Position numbers and translations under genes: made by a program. From positions 1 through 7,658 of the forward strand of contig DLME01000083.1 of NCBI GenBank assembly GCA_002479215.1: a stretch of DNA of 7,658 nucleotides. The letters run 5' to 3'. Positions 1 through 5,825 of this stretch are shown in pieces. The DNA is from Syntrophaceae bacterium UBA7544 (GTDB lineage: Bacteria; Desulfobacterota; Syntrophia; Syntrophales; Smithellaceae). The notes under the pieces were generated by a model. The model was not told the DNA's origin. It ran no database searches and was given only the letters and a program-made list of their open reading frames with translations. Every line of letters starts with the position of its first letter. Position 1 is the stretch's first letter.

Positions 1-273
1 GGCCGCACCCACCAGATCCGCGTTCACCTCTCCGATCGAGGTTATCCGGTCATCGGGGATACCGTTTATGGCAGCACGACAAATAAAATACGCGCCATTA
101 GCGATCCACTTTTAAAAACAAGTTTGAAGTCATTAAACAGACAAGCACTGCATGCCGCGCAGCTTTCTTTTATCCATCCTTTAAAGCGCGAGCGAGTTGT
201 GTTTACCGCAGAAATGCCGGCAGATATGACTGCTTTATGCGAACTTTTTCGCAGACAAACACAAGCCCAATGA
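1..273 (+). CDS. RluA-family 23S rRNA pseudouridine synthase, C-terminal fragment (5' end outside window)
   Basis: This is the last 90 codons of a gene that begins before the window, read in frame 1 to the TGA at 271-273. The first residues, GRTHQIRVHLSDRGYPVIGD, are the hallmark C-terminal motif of the RluA/RluD pseudouridine synthases, followed by the usual VYG and LHAAQLSFIHPL segments. Enzymes of this family isomerise specific uridines in 23S rRNA (some in tRNA) to pseudouridine in the cytoplasm. The catalytic Asp of the R-L-D motif lies upstream and cannot be seen, so the exact subfamily (RluD, RluC or other) is not decidable. pgeF follows 20 bases later on the same strand. In E. coli rluD and yfiH/pgeF are also adjacent, which favours an RluD-type enzyme without proving it. 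Confidence 0.9.
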   Translation, partial: GRTHQIRVHLSDRGYPVIGDTVYGSTTNKIRAISDPLLKTSLKSLNRQALHAAQLSFIHPLKRERVVFTAEMPADMTALCELFRRQTQAQ

Positions 274-293
274 AAAGATAATAAGGCGGATAA

Positions 294-1148
294 ATGTTTC
301 CACTTTCTAAAAAAGAATCCATTCCCTATTTACAGGCGGCAATTTTCAGCGAATGTGATTTCTTAATTCACGCTTTTTGCGCGCGACAAGGCGGAGTTTC
401 GCAAGATGAATATGCGAGCCTCAATGTGAGCTTTAACGAAGGCGATGAAGAATACAGCGTTTTGCAGAATTGGGGTCATCTATCCAAGGCTTTTGCCATT
501 CCTTTGGAACAATTTTTAGTCGTCAATCAGGTTCATGGTGATAAGATATTCGTCATCAAATCCCATGGCGGTTTTTTTTCTTCGCGCGCGGAGCTTGATT
601 ATGATGCCATTGTAACCAACCGCACAAACCTCGCGATTTGCATCAAGACGGCTGATTGCGTGCCGGTTTTCTTTGTCGACCGGTTAAAAAAAATAATCGC
701 TGTGGCTCATGCCGGTTGGCGCAGTACTGCGCTGAAAATCAGCGCCAAAGTTATCGAATTGATGCAAAATCAATACGGGTCTTCTTTGCAAAATATTTTG
801 GTAGCTATCGGCCCTTCGATAGGTAAATGCTGTTATCAAGTGGATTCGGCTGTCGCCGATGCTTTTCGCGGACAAAAAAGCCATGAAATTTATTTACTGC
901 CTGCAACTGTGGGGAATAAATGGATGCTGGATTTGCCCGAGGCGAACCGCCGGCAAATCCTGGATTGCGGTATCCCGGAAAAGAATATAGAAACTTCAGG
1001 CTTCTGCACCTTTTGCCGTCAGGACATTTTTTTCTCACACCGCGGCTCCGGCGGAATCACAGGCAGGCAAATTAATTTCATGATGATCAAGGAAGATGCC
1101 CCCTGCCGTGTTCTTACTTTGGATAACAAAGCTTACTGGATTCAATAA
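294..1148 (+). CDS. pgeF: PgeF/YfiH-type multicopper polyphenol oxidase (laccase-domain) family protein
   Basis: The 284-residue protein is a full-length member of the YfiH/PgeF/LACC1 family (DUF152, Cu-oxidase_4). The metal-site motifs are all visible: QVHG with H81, TADC with C122, and AHAGWR with H139. The family-typical IGPSIGKCCYQV (172-183) and the GFCTFCR...FSHR segment (236-250) are also present. Family members act on purine nucleosides (phosphorylase/deaminase activity). In E. coli PgeF helps keep L-serine out of the peptidoglycan stem peptide in place of L-alanine. Which activity matters here cannot be read from the sequence. The ATG at 294 is preceded by AAGGCGG (283-289) at a good distance. 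The gene sits 20 bases after the pseudouridine synthase, so the two are probably co-transcribed. Nothing looks broken. Confidence 0.93.
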   Translation: MFPLSKKESIPYLQAAIFSECDFLIHAFCARQGGVSQDEYASLNVSFNEGDEEYSVLQNWGHLSKAFAIPLEQFLVVNQVHGDKIFVIKSHGGFFSSRAELDYDAIVTNRTNLAICIKTADCVPVFFVDRLKKIIAVAHAGWRSTALKISAKVIELMQNQYGSSLQNILVAIGPSIGKCCYQVDSAVADAFRGQKSHEIYLLPATVGNKWMLDLPEANRRQILDCGIPEKNIETSGFCTFCRQDIFFSHRGSGGITGRQINFMMIKEDAPCRVLTLDNKAYWIQ

Positions 1149-1171
1149 AATCAGGAGCGAATTTCTTGATT
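1149..1171 (+). other. Stem-loop directly after the pgeF stop codon
   Basis: AATCAGGAG (1149-1157) can pair with TTTCTTGATT, giving about nine pairs including two G-U, around a loop of roughly five bases. It begins immediately after the TAA of pgeF. No run of T follows, so it is not a standard intrinsic terminator. It may be a weak attenuator or mRNA 3'-end stabiliser, or chance. Confidence 0.3.
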
Positions 1172-1198
1172 GACAGTAATTCTTTTAAGTATTAGTTA
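1170..1198 (+). promoter_or_regulatory. Possible promoter for hldD-kdsB (perfect -35 box, poor -10)
   Basis: A perfect TTGACA stands at 1170-1175 in the 88-base gap before hldD. At a 17-base spacer the -10 position reads TAGTTA (1193-1198), a poor match to TATAAT. The surroundings are AT-rich. The gap is the longest between genes of the left cluster, which is where a second promoter would be expected, but the weak -10 keeps this tentative. Confidence 0.25.
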
Positions 1199-1222
1199 AG
1201 TCTAACAATTTTTAAGACAGTA

Positions 1223-1228
1223 AAGGAG
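1223..1228 (+). promoter_or_regulatory. Shine-Dalgarno that fixes the hldD start
   Basis: AAGGAG at 1223-1228 ends 8 bases before the ATG at 1237 but only 2 bases before the in-frame TTG at 1231. The ATG is therefore the real start, and the two extra N-terminal residues of the longer frame should be dropped. Confidence 0.8.
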
Positions 1229-1236
1229 CATTGCGC

Positions 1237-2214
1237 ATGATTATTGTCACAGGCGGCGCCGGATTTATCGGCAGTGCTTTTATCTGGCGTCTCAATCAGG
1301 AAGGCATCGATGATATTATCATCGTTGATCGATTGAGTACTGACGACAAATGGAAGAACTTGGTCAACCGGCGTTTTGTCGATTACATCCATAAAGACGA
1401 GTTCTTACAGATGGTCTGTGCCGATAAGGTGCCTTTTGAAATCAGCGCTATTGTTCACATGGGTGCATGTTCATCCACAACGGAGCGCGACGCGGACTAT
1501 CTTTGGGAAAATAATTATCTTTATAGCCGCAGGCTTGCCGAATGGGCACTGCGACATAATGTTCGGTTTATTTATGCCAGCTCCGCCGCGACTTACGGCG
1601 ATGGAACTCAGGGCTTTTCCGATGACCACGGTAAAATCAGTAAGCTCAAACCGATTAATATGTATGGCTATTCCAAACAGGTGTTTGATGTATGGGTTTT
1701 AAAAAATAAGCTGGAAAATAAAATTGCGGGCATCAAATTTTTCAATGTTTTCGGTCCTAATGAATACCACAAAGAAGAAATGACGAGCGTAATCTTTAAG
1801 GCGTTTCATCAGATTAAAGAAACAGGAAAAGTGCGGCTTTTCAAATCCTATAAGAAAAAATATCCCGACGGCGGCCAGATGCGCGACTTTGTCTATGTCA
1901 AAAATTGCCTGGACGTTATGTGGTGGCTTTTTAATAATCAGAAAGTCAACGGCATTTTTAACCTGGGAACAGGAAAGTCCCGAACCTGGAATGACTTGAT
2001 TAAAGCTGTATTTGCTGCAATGGGGAGCAAAACCAATATACAATACATCGAAATGCCTGAGTCTTTACGCGATCAATACCAGTATTTCACCGAAGCCAAA
2101 ATGAATAAGCTGAAAGATGCCGGATGTCCCGTAGTGTTTTCATCTCTGGAAGATTCCGTGCGGGATTATGTAGTTAATTATTTGCAGCAAGCCGACCAAT
2201 ATTTGGGTAGCTAA
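1237..2214 (+). CDS. hldD: ADP-L-glycero-D-manno-heptose 6-epimerase
   Basis: This 325-residue cytoplasmic enzyme of the short-chain dehydrogenase/epimerase superfamily converts ADP-D-glycero-beta-D-manno-heptose to the L,D form, the last step in making the activated heptose for the LPS inner core. From the ATG it starts MIIVTGGAGFIGS, the Rossmann NAD(P)-binding motif. It then shows HMGACSSTTE (75-84), the YASSAATYG segment with S116, the catalytic YxxxK as Y143 and K147, and FNVFGPNEYHKEEM with K179, matching the second catalytic lysine of HldD. The segment PDGGQMRDFVYVKN (210-223) is also typical of HldD. Length is close to the usual 310-330. kdsB follows 85 bases later, so two LPS-core precursor genes sit together. 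The start was chosen at ATG 1237 because of the Shine-Dalgarno spacing. Confidence 0.95.
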   Translation: MIIVTGGAGFIGSAFIWRLNQEGIDDIIIVDRLSTDDKWKNLVNRRFVDYIHKDEFLQMVCADKVPFEISAIVHMGACSSTTERDADYLWENNYLYSRRLAEWALRHNVRFIYASSAATYGDGTQGFSDDHGKISKLKPINMYGYSKQVFDVWVLKNKLENKIAGIKFFNVFGPNEYHKEEMTSVIFKAFHQIKETGKVRLFKSYKKKYPDGGQMRDFVYVKNCLDVMWWLFNNQKVNGIFNLGTGKSRTWNDLIKAVFAAMGSKTNIQYIEMPESLRDQYQYFTEAKMNKLKDAGCPVVFSSLEDSVRDYVVNYLQQADQYLGS

Positions 2215-2299
2215 AACAGTAAAACTAAGCGTATGCTTCTTGCTACCAGCATTCACCGGGTAAATTCTGCATGCCGGGTCTTTTCACGAGGCAACAAAG

Positions 2300-3046
2300 A
2301 TGAAAAGAGACATCGTTTGCATCATTCCCTCCCGCTACCAGTCCAGCCGTTTTCCGGGTAAACCTCTGGCCGATTTATGCGGCAAACCGATGATTCAGCA
2401 TGTCTATGAACGCGTATCCCAAGCCAAAGCTGTTCCTTATGTGGCCGTAGCCACCGATGACGACAGAATATTTAAAGCCGTGAAAAAATTCGGTGGCAAT
2501 GCCATTATGACGTCAGCCGCACATCGTTCCGGCACGGATAGAATTACCGAAGCCGTAAAAACTCTTAATCTTTCTGCTGACGCCATCGTCGTCAACATTC
2601 AGGGCGATCAGCCGGTTTTTGAGCCGGTGCAGGTAGATGAAGTTATCCGGCCGCTTATCGATGATTCTGCAATAGTTATGTCCACATTAATTTATAAAAT
2701 TATTCTCGAAGAAGAAATTACCCATCCCCATGCCGTAAAGGTCGCTTTCGATAACCAATTTTTTGCCCTATATTTTTCGCGGGCAACCATTCCCTATGTG
2801 CGCGCGAGCACGATGAAAGCCGACTATTACAAACATCACGGTATTTATGCCTACCGCCGCGATTTCCTCGATACTTTCACCAAACTTCCCGAAGGAAAAC
2901 TGGAAAAGCTTGAAGCCCTGGAGCAACTCCGGGCGCTGGAATACGGCTACAAAATCAAGGTAGTGATAACTCCCCACGATTCTGTGGAAGTGGATAATCA
3001 ACAGGAACTGGAAAAAGTGCGACAGATTCTTGCCGCAAAAAAATAA
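2300..3046 (+). CDS. kdsB: 3-deoxy-manno-octulosonate cytidylyltransferase (CMP-Kdo synthetase)
   Basis: The 248-residue cytoplasmic enzyme activates Kdo with CTP to CMP-Kdo, the donor used by the Kdo transferase to link lipid A to the core sugars. Visible family motifs in order are IIPSRYQSSRFPGKPLADL (8-26), VATDDDRI (50-57), SGTDRITEA (77-85), NIQGDQP (99-105), YFSRATIPYVR (158-168), HHGIYAYRRDFL (179-190), the LEKLEALEQLRALEYGY segment (201-217) and VEVDNQQEL (229-237). The length is normal for KdsB and nothing is missing. The ribosome site before ATG 2300 is weak (ACGAGG around 2286-2291), so translation may rely on coupling or be modest. The neighbour hldD makes the other core precursor, which fits a small LPS-core cluster. 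Confidence 0.95.
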   Translation: MKRDIVCIIPSRYQSSRFPGKPLADLCGKPMIQHVYERVSQAKAVPYVAVATDDDRIFKAVKKFGGNAIMTSAAHRSGTDRITEAVKTLNLSADAIVVNIQGDQPVFEPVQVDEVIRPLIDDSAIVMSTLIYKIILEEEITHPHAVKVAFDNQFFALYFSRATIPYVRASTMKADYYKHHGIYAYRRDFLDTFTKLPEGKLEKLEALEQLRALEYGYKIKVVITPHDSVEVDNQQELEKVRQILAAKK

Positions 3047-3085
3047 GTTTGCTACAGTAAATTTTGAAGCGTTAACGGAGGAACA

Positions 3086-3976
3086 ATGAATCCGCGCAAA
3101 AGAATTATTTTGCTGATTTTAATTATGGTAGTGATAGTTCTGGGAGTTGAAATGATTGCGCTTGGAATGCTTTACCGAACGGCATTTAAGGAACACGCAG
3201 AAGATCTCCGGGACATTGTCGTGAGTCAGGCCCGGTTGATTGAAGCGATGGCTAGATTTGATTCCTTACATGGCAAGACTCATCCTGTGGGGACAAATGA
3301 AGCGACGTTAAGCCAAGTCGTAGATGCGCATAAACGCTATAAGGGTTTTGGCCAAACCGGTGAGTTCACTCTGGCCAATAGACAAGGAGATAATATTGTT
3401 TTTATTTTCAATCAGCGTCACAGCAATTTACAGAATCCGCAACCCATTTCTTTCAACTCCAGATTGGCGGAACCGATGCGGCTGGCGCTTACCGGACATT
3501 CCGGAACGATTGTTGGATTAGATTATCGTGGAGAGAAAGTTTTAGCTGCCTATGAGCCGGTGGCGCTATTAGACTGGGGTATAGTGGCCAAGGTCGATAT
3601 GGCCGAAGTTCGTGCTCCTTTTATCAAGGCCGGATTAATTTGCGGCCTATTTGGAATTATTGCCATTCTAATTGGCACAATAATATTTGTGAAAGTCACG
3701 GAGCCTCTGATTGTAAAATTACATGATACCGTTGCTGAACTTCAAAATGCGTTGGTGAATGTCAACCAGTTAAGCGGATTATTGCCGATATGCGCTTACT
3801 GCAAAAAAATTCGCGATGATAAAGGCTATTGGAATCAAATCGAAGCTTATCTCCAAAAACATACCGAGGCGGAATTCAGCCACGGCATTTGTCCGGATTG
3901 CGAAAAAAAATTATATGCTGATTTGGATAGAAGAAGACAGGAAATGCAGGGGGACGCAAGTACATGCAAAAACTAA
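3086..3976 (+). CDS. Membrane-anchored Cache-domain sensor with a four-cysteine (CxxC...CxxC) tail
   Basis: The 296-residue protein has a membrane helix at about 7-30, an extracytoplasmic part at about 31-180, a second helix at about 182-203, then a short helical linker and a cytoplasmic tail. The outer part looks like a small-molecule-binding Cache domain (GFGQTGEFTLANRQGD at 87-102, then GLDYRGEKVLAAYEPV and LLDWGIVAKVD up to 171). The tail (229-277) reads LSGLLPICAYCKKIRDDKGY, then WNQIEAYL and SHGICPDCEKKLY. C236, C239, C269 and C272 could form a zinc site. I recognise this tail as recurrent at the end of deltaproteobacterial PAS, kinase and receiver proteins, without a known function. 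There is no kinase, cyclase, GGDEF or methyl-accepting domain. GGAGG at 3077-3081 supports the start. The ligand is unknown. Confidence 0.75.
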   Translation: MNPRKRIILLILIMVVIVLGVEMIALGMLYRTAFKEHAEDLRDIVVSQARLIEAMARFDSLHGKTHPVGTNEATLSQVVDAHKRYKGFGQTGEFTLANRQGDNIVFIFNQRHSNLQNPQPISFNSRLAEPMRLALTGHSGTIVGLDYRGEKVLAAYEPVALLDWGIVAKVDMAEVRAPFIKAGLICGLFGIIAILIGTIIFVKVTEPLIVKLHDTVAELQNALVNVNQLSGLLPICAYCKKIRDDKGYWNQIEAYLQKHTEAEFSHGICPDCEKKLYADLDRRRQEMQGDASTCKN

Positions 3977-4041
3977 ATACTAAAATGGTGTGTAAAGTCG
4001 CATCGGTATGTTTATTTTTTCTGCCGCTTGTAACGGCCTGA
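3964..4041 (+). pseudogene. Signal-peptide-like short frame, probable remnant of a small lipoprotein gene
   Basis: An ATG at 3964 overlaps the 3' end of the sensor gene by 13 bases and has AGGGGGA (3948-3954) 9 bases upstream. The 25-residue frame reads MQKLNTKMVCKVASVCLFFL followed by PLVTA, then TGA. This is a basic N-terminus plus hydrophobic core, ending exactly where a lipoprotein signal (LVTA-C) would need its cysteine. The TGA differs from a Cys codon by one base. Reading on in frame gives only 20 more codons to a TGA at 4102-4104, with no recognisable protein. It may be a decayed lipoprotein gene, a real short hydrophobic peptide, or chance. Confidence 0.35.
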
Positions 4042-4210
4042 TCGATTACAATAAAGTGTGTCAATCGCATTAGCGCCGGGCTGATGCTGGTGGATTGGAA
4101 CTGATGTTTTCTATAATAAATTCGCTTTATTTAACTTTTGTTAAAATATCGGGGGAAAATCTGTATATTAGTTGCCACAATATTTTTTGCTAGTTTAGAG
4201 GAGGGATAAT
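4042..4210 (+). promoter_or_regulatory. AT-rich leader with candidate promoter and small palindrome ahead of the cassette
   Basis: This gap holds a perfect TATAAT at 4112-4117 with no convincing -35 at 16-18 bases, and a second -10-like TATATT at 4164-4169 with TTGTTA at 4138-4143 (spacer 20, too long). A perfect inverted repeat TTTAAC-TTTT-GTTAAA lies at 4130-4145 between them. The low GC, the promoter-like boxes and the palindrome suggest that the membrane protein and the DUF3800-like gene have their own, possibly repressed, promoter. The exact start of transcription cannot be fixed. Confidence 0.35.
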
Positions 4211-4750
4211 ATGACGGATATATCTTCCAAAAATTTGCTTTTAGAAGAGTACAAAAGCGCATTTGAACATCTACGTTACATGGAAACAAAACGAGATCGC
4301 TACGTTCCTGGTGTTATTACAGCATCAGGTGCTGTTTTTGCTCTGGCTACCAACATCTTTAGCAAAGACAACTTTGTGTTTCGAGAAGCAAGTAGTGCGC
4401 TTATTGTGGTTATCTTTTTGCTTTGCTCGTCTCTTGGATTTTTATCCTTTGTTCTATGCAAGGCTTATGAGACTTTCTCGCCTGTAATGAAACATTATGA
4501 AAACGCGATCACTGTTGCTCGATCCATTATCTACGGTGATGAAGAAAAAAAATTAGTCAAGATCAATTGCGAAGAAAAGGCCTTGATTACATGGCTTGAT
4601 ACTCGAAAAAATGAGTCGATCGCTAATCGCGATACAAAAATAAGCAATCTCTCTGTAAATATTTTACGTTGGTCATCTATTTTTTGGTTCGTCGCAGCTG
4701 TATCCTCTTTGTTTTTTATGCTTTGTCGTTGCTACTTTATTGTTAGCTGA
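4211..4750 (+). CDS. Three-helix membrane protein of unknown function, first gene of the accessory cassette
   Basis: I do not recognise a named family. The 179-residue protein starts with a charged, probably cytoplasmic helix (LLLEEYKSAFEHLRYMETKR, 9-28). Two close membrane helices follow (about 32-50 and 61-84). A charged segment of some 65 residues comes next (85-150, with EEKKLVKINCEEKALITWLD), and a third helix ends the protein (about 152-175). Two helices after a short coiled segment recall SLATT-like and RipA-like membrane proteins associated with defence loci, but this is only a resemblance in layout. Translation is well supported: AGGAGG at 4199-4204 lies 6 bases before the ATG. The gene is AT-richer than the housekeeping genes on both sides, hinting at transfer. 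It ends 22 bases before a small frame that overlaps the DUF3800-like gene, so they probably form an operon. Confidence 0.75.
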   Translation: MTDISSKNLLLEEYKSAFEHLRYMETKRDRYVPGVITASGAVFALATNIFSKDNFVFREASSALIVVIFLLCSSLGFLSFVLCKAYETFSPVMKHYENAITVARSIIYGDEEKKLVKINCEEKALITWLDTRKNESIANRDTKISNLSVNILRWSSIFWFVAAVSSLFFMLCRCYFIVS

Positions 4751-4772
4751 CACTTGTTGCTAGGAGATATAA

Positions 4773-4856
4773 ATGCCTTGTGATCAAGTCTTGAATTATA
4801 ATAAGCTTTGGAAGAAAGAAGTTTGGATACTAATTATTAGGTTTTTCAAAACATGA
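4773..4856 (+). CDS. 27-residue small ORF overlapping the DUF3800-like start (ATGA)
   Basis: The frame encodes MPCDQVLNYNKLWKKEVWIL followed by IIRFFKT. AGGAG at 4762-4766 lies 6 bases before its ATG. Its TGA (4854-4856) overlaps the ATG of the next gene (4853-4855) as ATGA, the classic arrangement for translational coupling. The peptide is basic with an aromatic and hydrophobic second half (about WILIIRFF), so it could touch the membrane. The downstream gene has only a weak site of its own (AGG at 4839-4841), so this small frame may serve to bring ribosomes to it. It may be a leader peptide, a small functional protein or a lucky frame. No homologue is known to me. Confidence 0.45.
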   Translation: MPCDQVLNYNKLWKKEVWILIIRFFKT

Positions 4857-5656
4857 ACAGGTTGACTCTTTTCTATGACATAGCCGGTAGAGTTGCGAAG
4901 GAGAGCCAATTAGATGAATTTTTCACAGTAGGAGGGGCAATAATCCCTACAGGACTAGAAGATCAAGTTAGAGATGCTATTGGGTGGGATACTCCAAAAT
5001 GGCGAGATACTAATGATAGTTATCTTTCTTTAATTCTCGACATCCTTAAGAATTTCAAAGTCCGTTGTACTGTCGTAAAAATCGAGAAGACAGAGCCCGC
5101 TTGGTCAAAATTTTGGAATGCTGGTGATCAACAATATAACTATCTAAGTTCACGTACGAAACCAAAACCAGGATTTGCAAAATCTGGCAATTTATTGAAA
5201 GAGTGGGCATTTGGTAAATGCTCGGCTACTGGCTTAGGCCTTCATCTCAAAGATCAAGGAAGGCCTACCATACTCGACACAAACGGTTACTCAATATTAT
5301 ACCTTAAAATCATCTGCGATACGGATATACAAGGACAGGAGAACAGAGATGTTTTTGAAAATAATTGGAAGCAATGGTGCAAAGCTACAAAGCTAACTTC
5401 ACATTTAGGGATAAGACCATATCTTGACTGCGCTGAATTCAAAACTGAGCAAGAAGATAATTTGCTATTATTGCCGGACTATCTTGCCGGCTATATTCAT
5501 TATTCTTCTAATCCCAGACGTATTGCCCGACCAGTTTGTTTGTCTGAGAAAGGGGCTGATGATTTTGGACAAGAGTTGTCAACAATTGTGCAGTTTGATT
5601 TAATTGAATACTCATTTAATGAAATACTTCCAAATCTAGGATCATTCCAAGAGTAG
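4853..5656 (+). CDS. DUF3800-like protein, putative nuclease-fold accessory protein
   Basis: The 267-residue soluble protein shows the layout of the DUF3800 family. An N-terminal strand carries the first acidic residue (LTLFYDIAGR, D9, where the family usually has DESG) and is followed by FFTVGGAIIP (23-32). A strand pair comes next (VRCTVVKIEK, 70-79), then a central acidic strand (TILDTNGYS, D142), and near the C-terminus LLLPDYLAGYIHY (205-217), matching the family's ADLxAG-type motif with D209. DUF3800 proteins are thought to have an RNase-H-like fold and are often found in mobile or defence regions; their substrates are mostly unknown. A stop at 4838-4840 rules out a longer N-terminus. 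The gene is coupled to the small frame before it and stands tail-to-tail with ilvD. It is AT-rich compared with ilvD. Assignment to DUF3800 is by motif only. Confidence 0.6.
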   Translation: MNRLTLFYDIAGRVAKESQLDEFFTVGGAIIPTGLEDQVRDAIGWDTPKWRDTNDSYLSLILDILKNFKVRCTVVKIEKTEPAWSKFWNAGDQQYNYLSSRTKPKPGFAKSGNLLKEWAFGKCSATGLGLHLKDQGRPTILDTNGYSILYLKIICDTDIQGQENRDVFENNWKQWCKATKLTSHLGIRPYLDCAEFKTEQEDNLLLLPDYLAGYIHYSSNPRRIARPVCLSEKGADDFGQELSTIVQFDLIEYSFNEILPNLGSFQE

Positions 5657-5701
5657 AGAATTGTCGTCCACATAAGTCCGAGTAGTCTGACAGTTATATT
5701 T

Positions 5702-5825
5702 ATACCATTTTGATTTCAAAGGATAACGAAGCGGCAAGGAGGAGGCTCCGCAGGCGTATTTGCAAATACGTTGAGGAAGCCGACGACGATGCCAACAAAG
5801 TTAGGCGAAGAAAGCAAATTGGTAT
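5702..5825 (+). repeat. 124-base imperfect palindrome with purine-rich internal loops (MITE-like element or structured RNA)
   Basis: The ends ATACCATTTTGATTTC (5702-5717) and GAAAGCAAATTGGTAT (5810-5825) are inverted repeats with 14 of 16 pairs. Inward follow TAAC/GTTA (5724-5727 with 5800-5803), GGCA/TGCC (5733-5736 with 5790-5793), GGCT/AGCC (5744-5747 with 5778-5781), and a central perfect palindrome CGTATTTGCAAATACG (5755-5770). Between the stems lie internal loops of nearly equal length on each side (6/6, 5/6, 7/8, 7/7). In these loops 42 of 52 bases on the + strand are purines. The element fills the convergent gap between the DUF3800-like gene and ilvD, and its last base is part of the ilvD stop codon. 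It could be a mobile miniature repeat, a structured RNA or a two-way terminator. Confidence 0.7.

Noticed and set aside
1231..1236. TTG start for hldD
   Set aside because: It is only 2 bases from the Shine-Dalgarno sequence. The ATG at 1237 is 8 bases away and gives the normal MIIVTGGAGFIG N-terminus.
2227..2238. AAGC-GTAT-GCTT hairpin between hldD and kdsB as a terminator
   Set aside because: The stem is only four bases, there is no T-run, and the genes on both sides fit one pathway.
4039..4067. Selenocysteine at the TGA of the signal-peptide-like frame
   Set aside because: A 5-base stem (CGATT 4043-4047 with AATCG 4063-4067) is too short for a convincing bacterial SECIS, the continuation is only 20 residues, and a one-base decay of a Cys codon is simpler.
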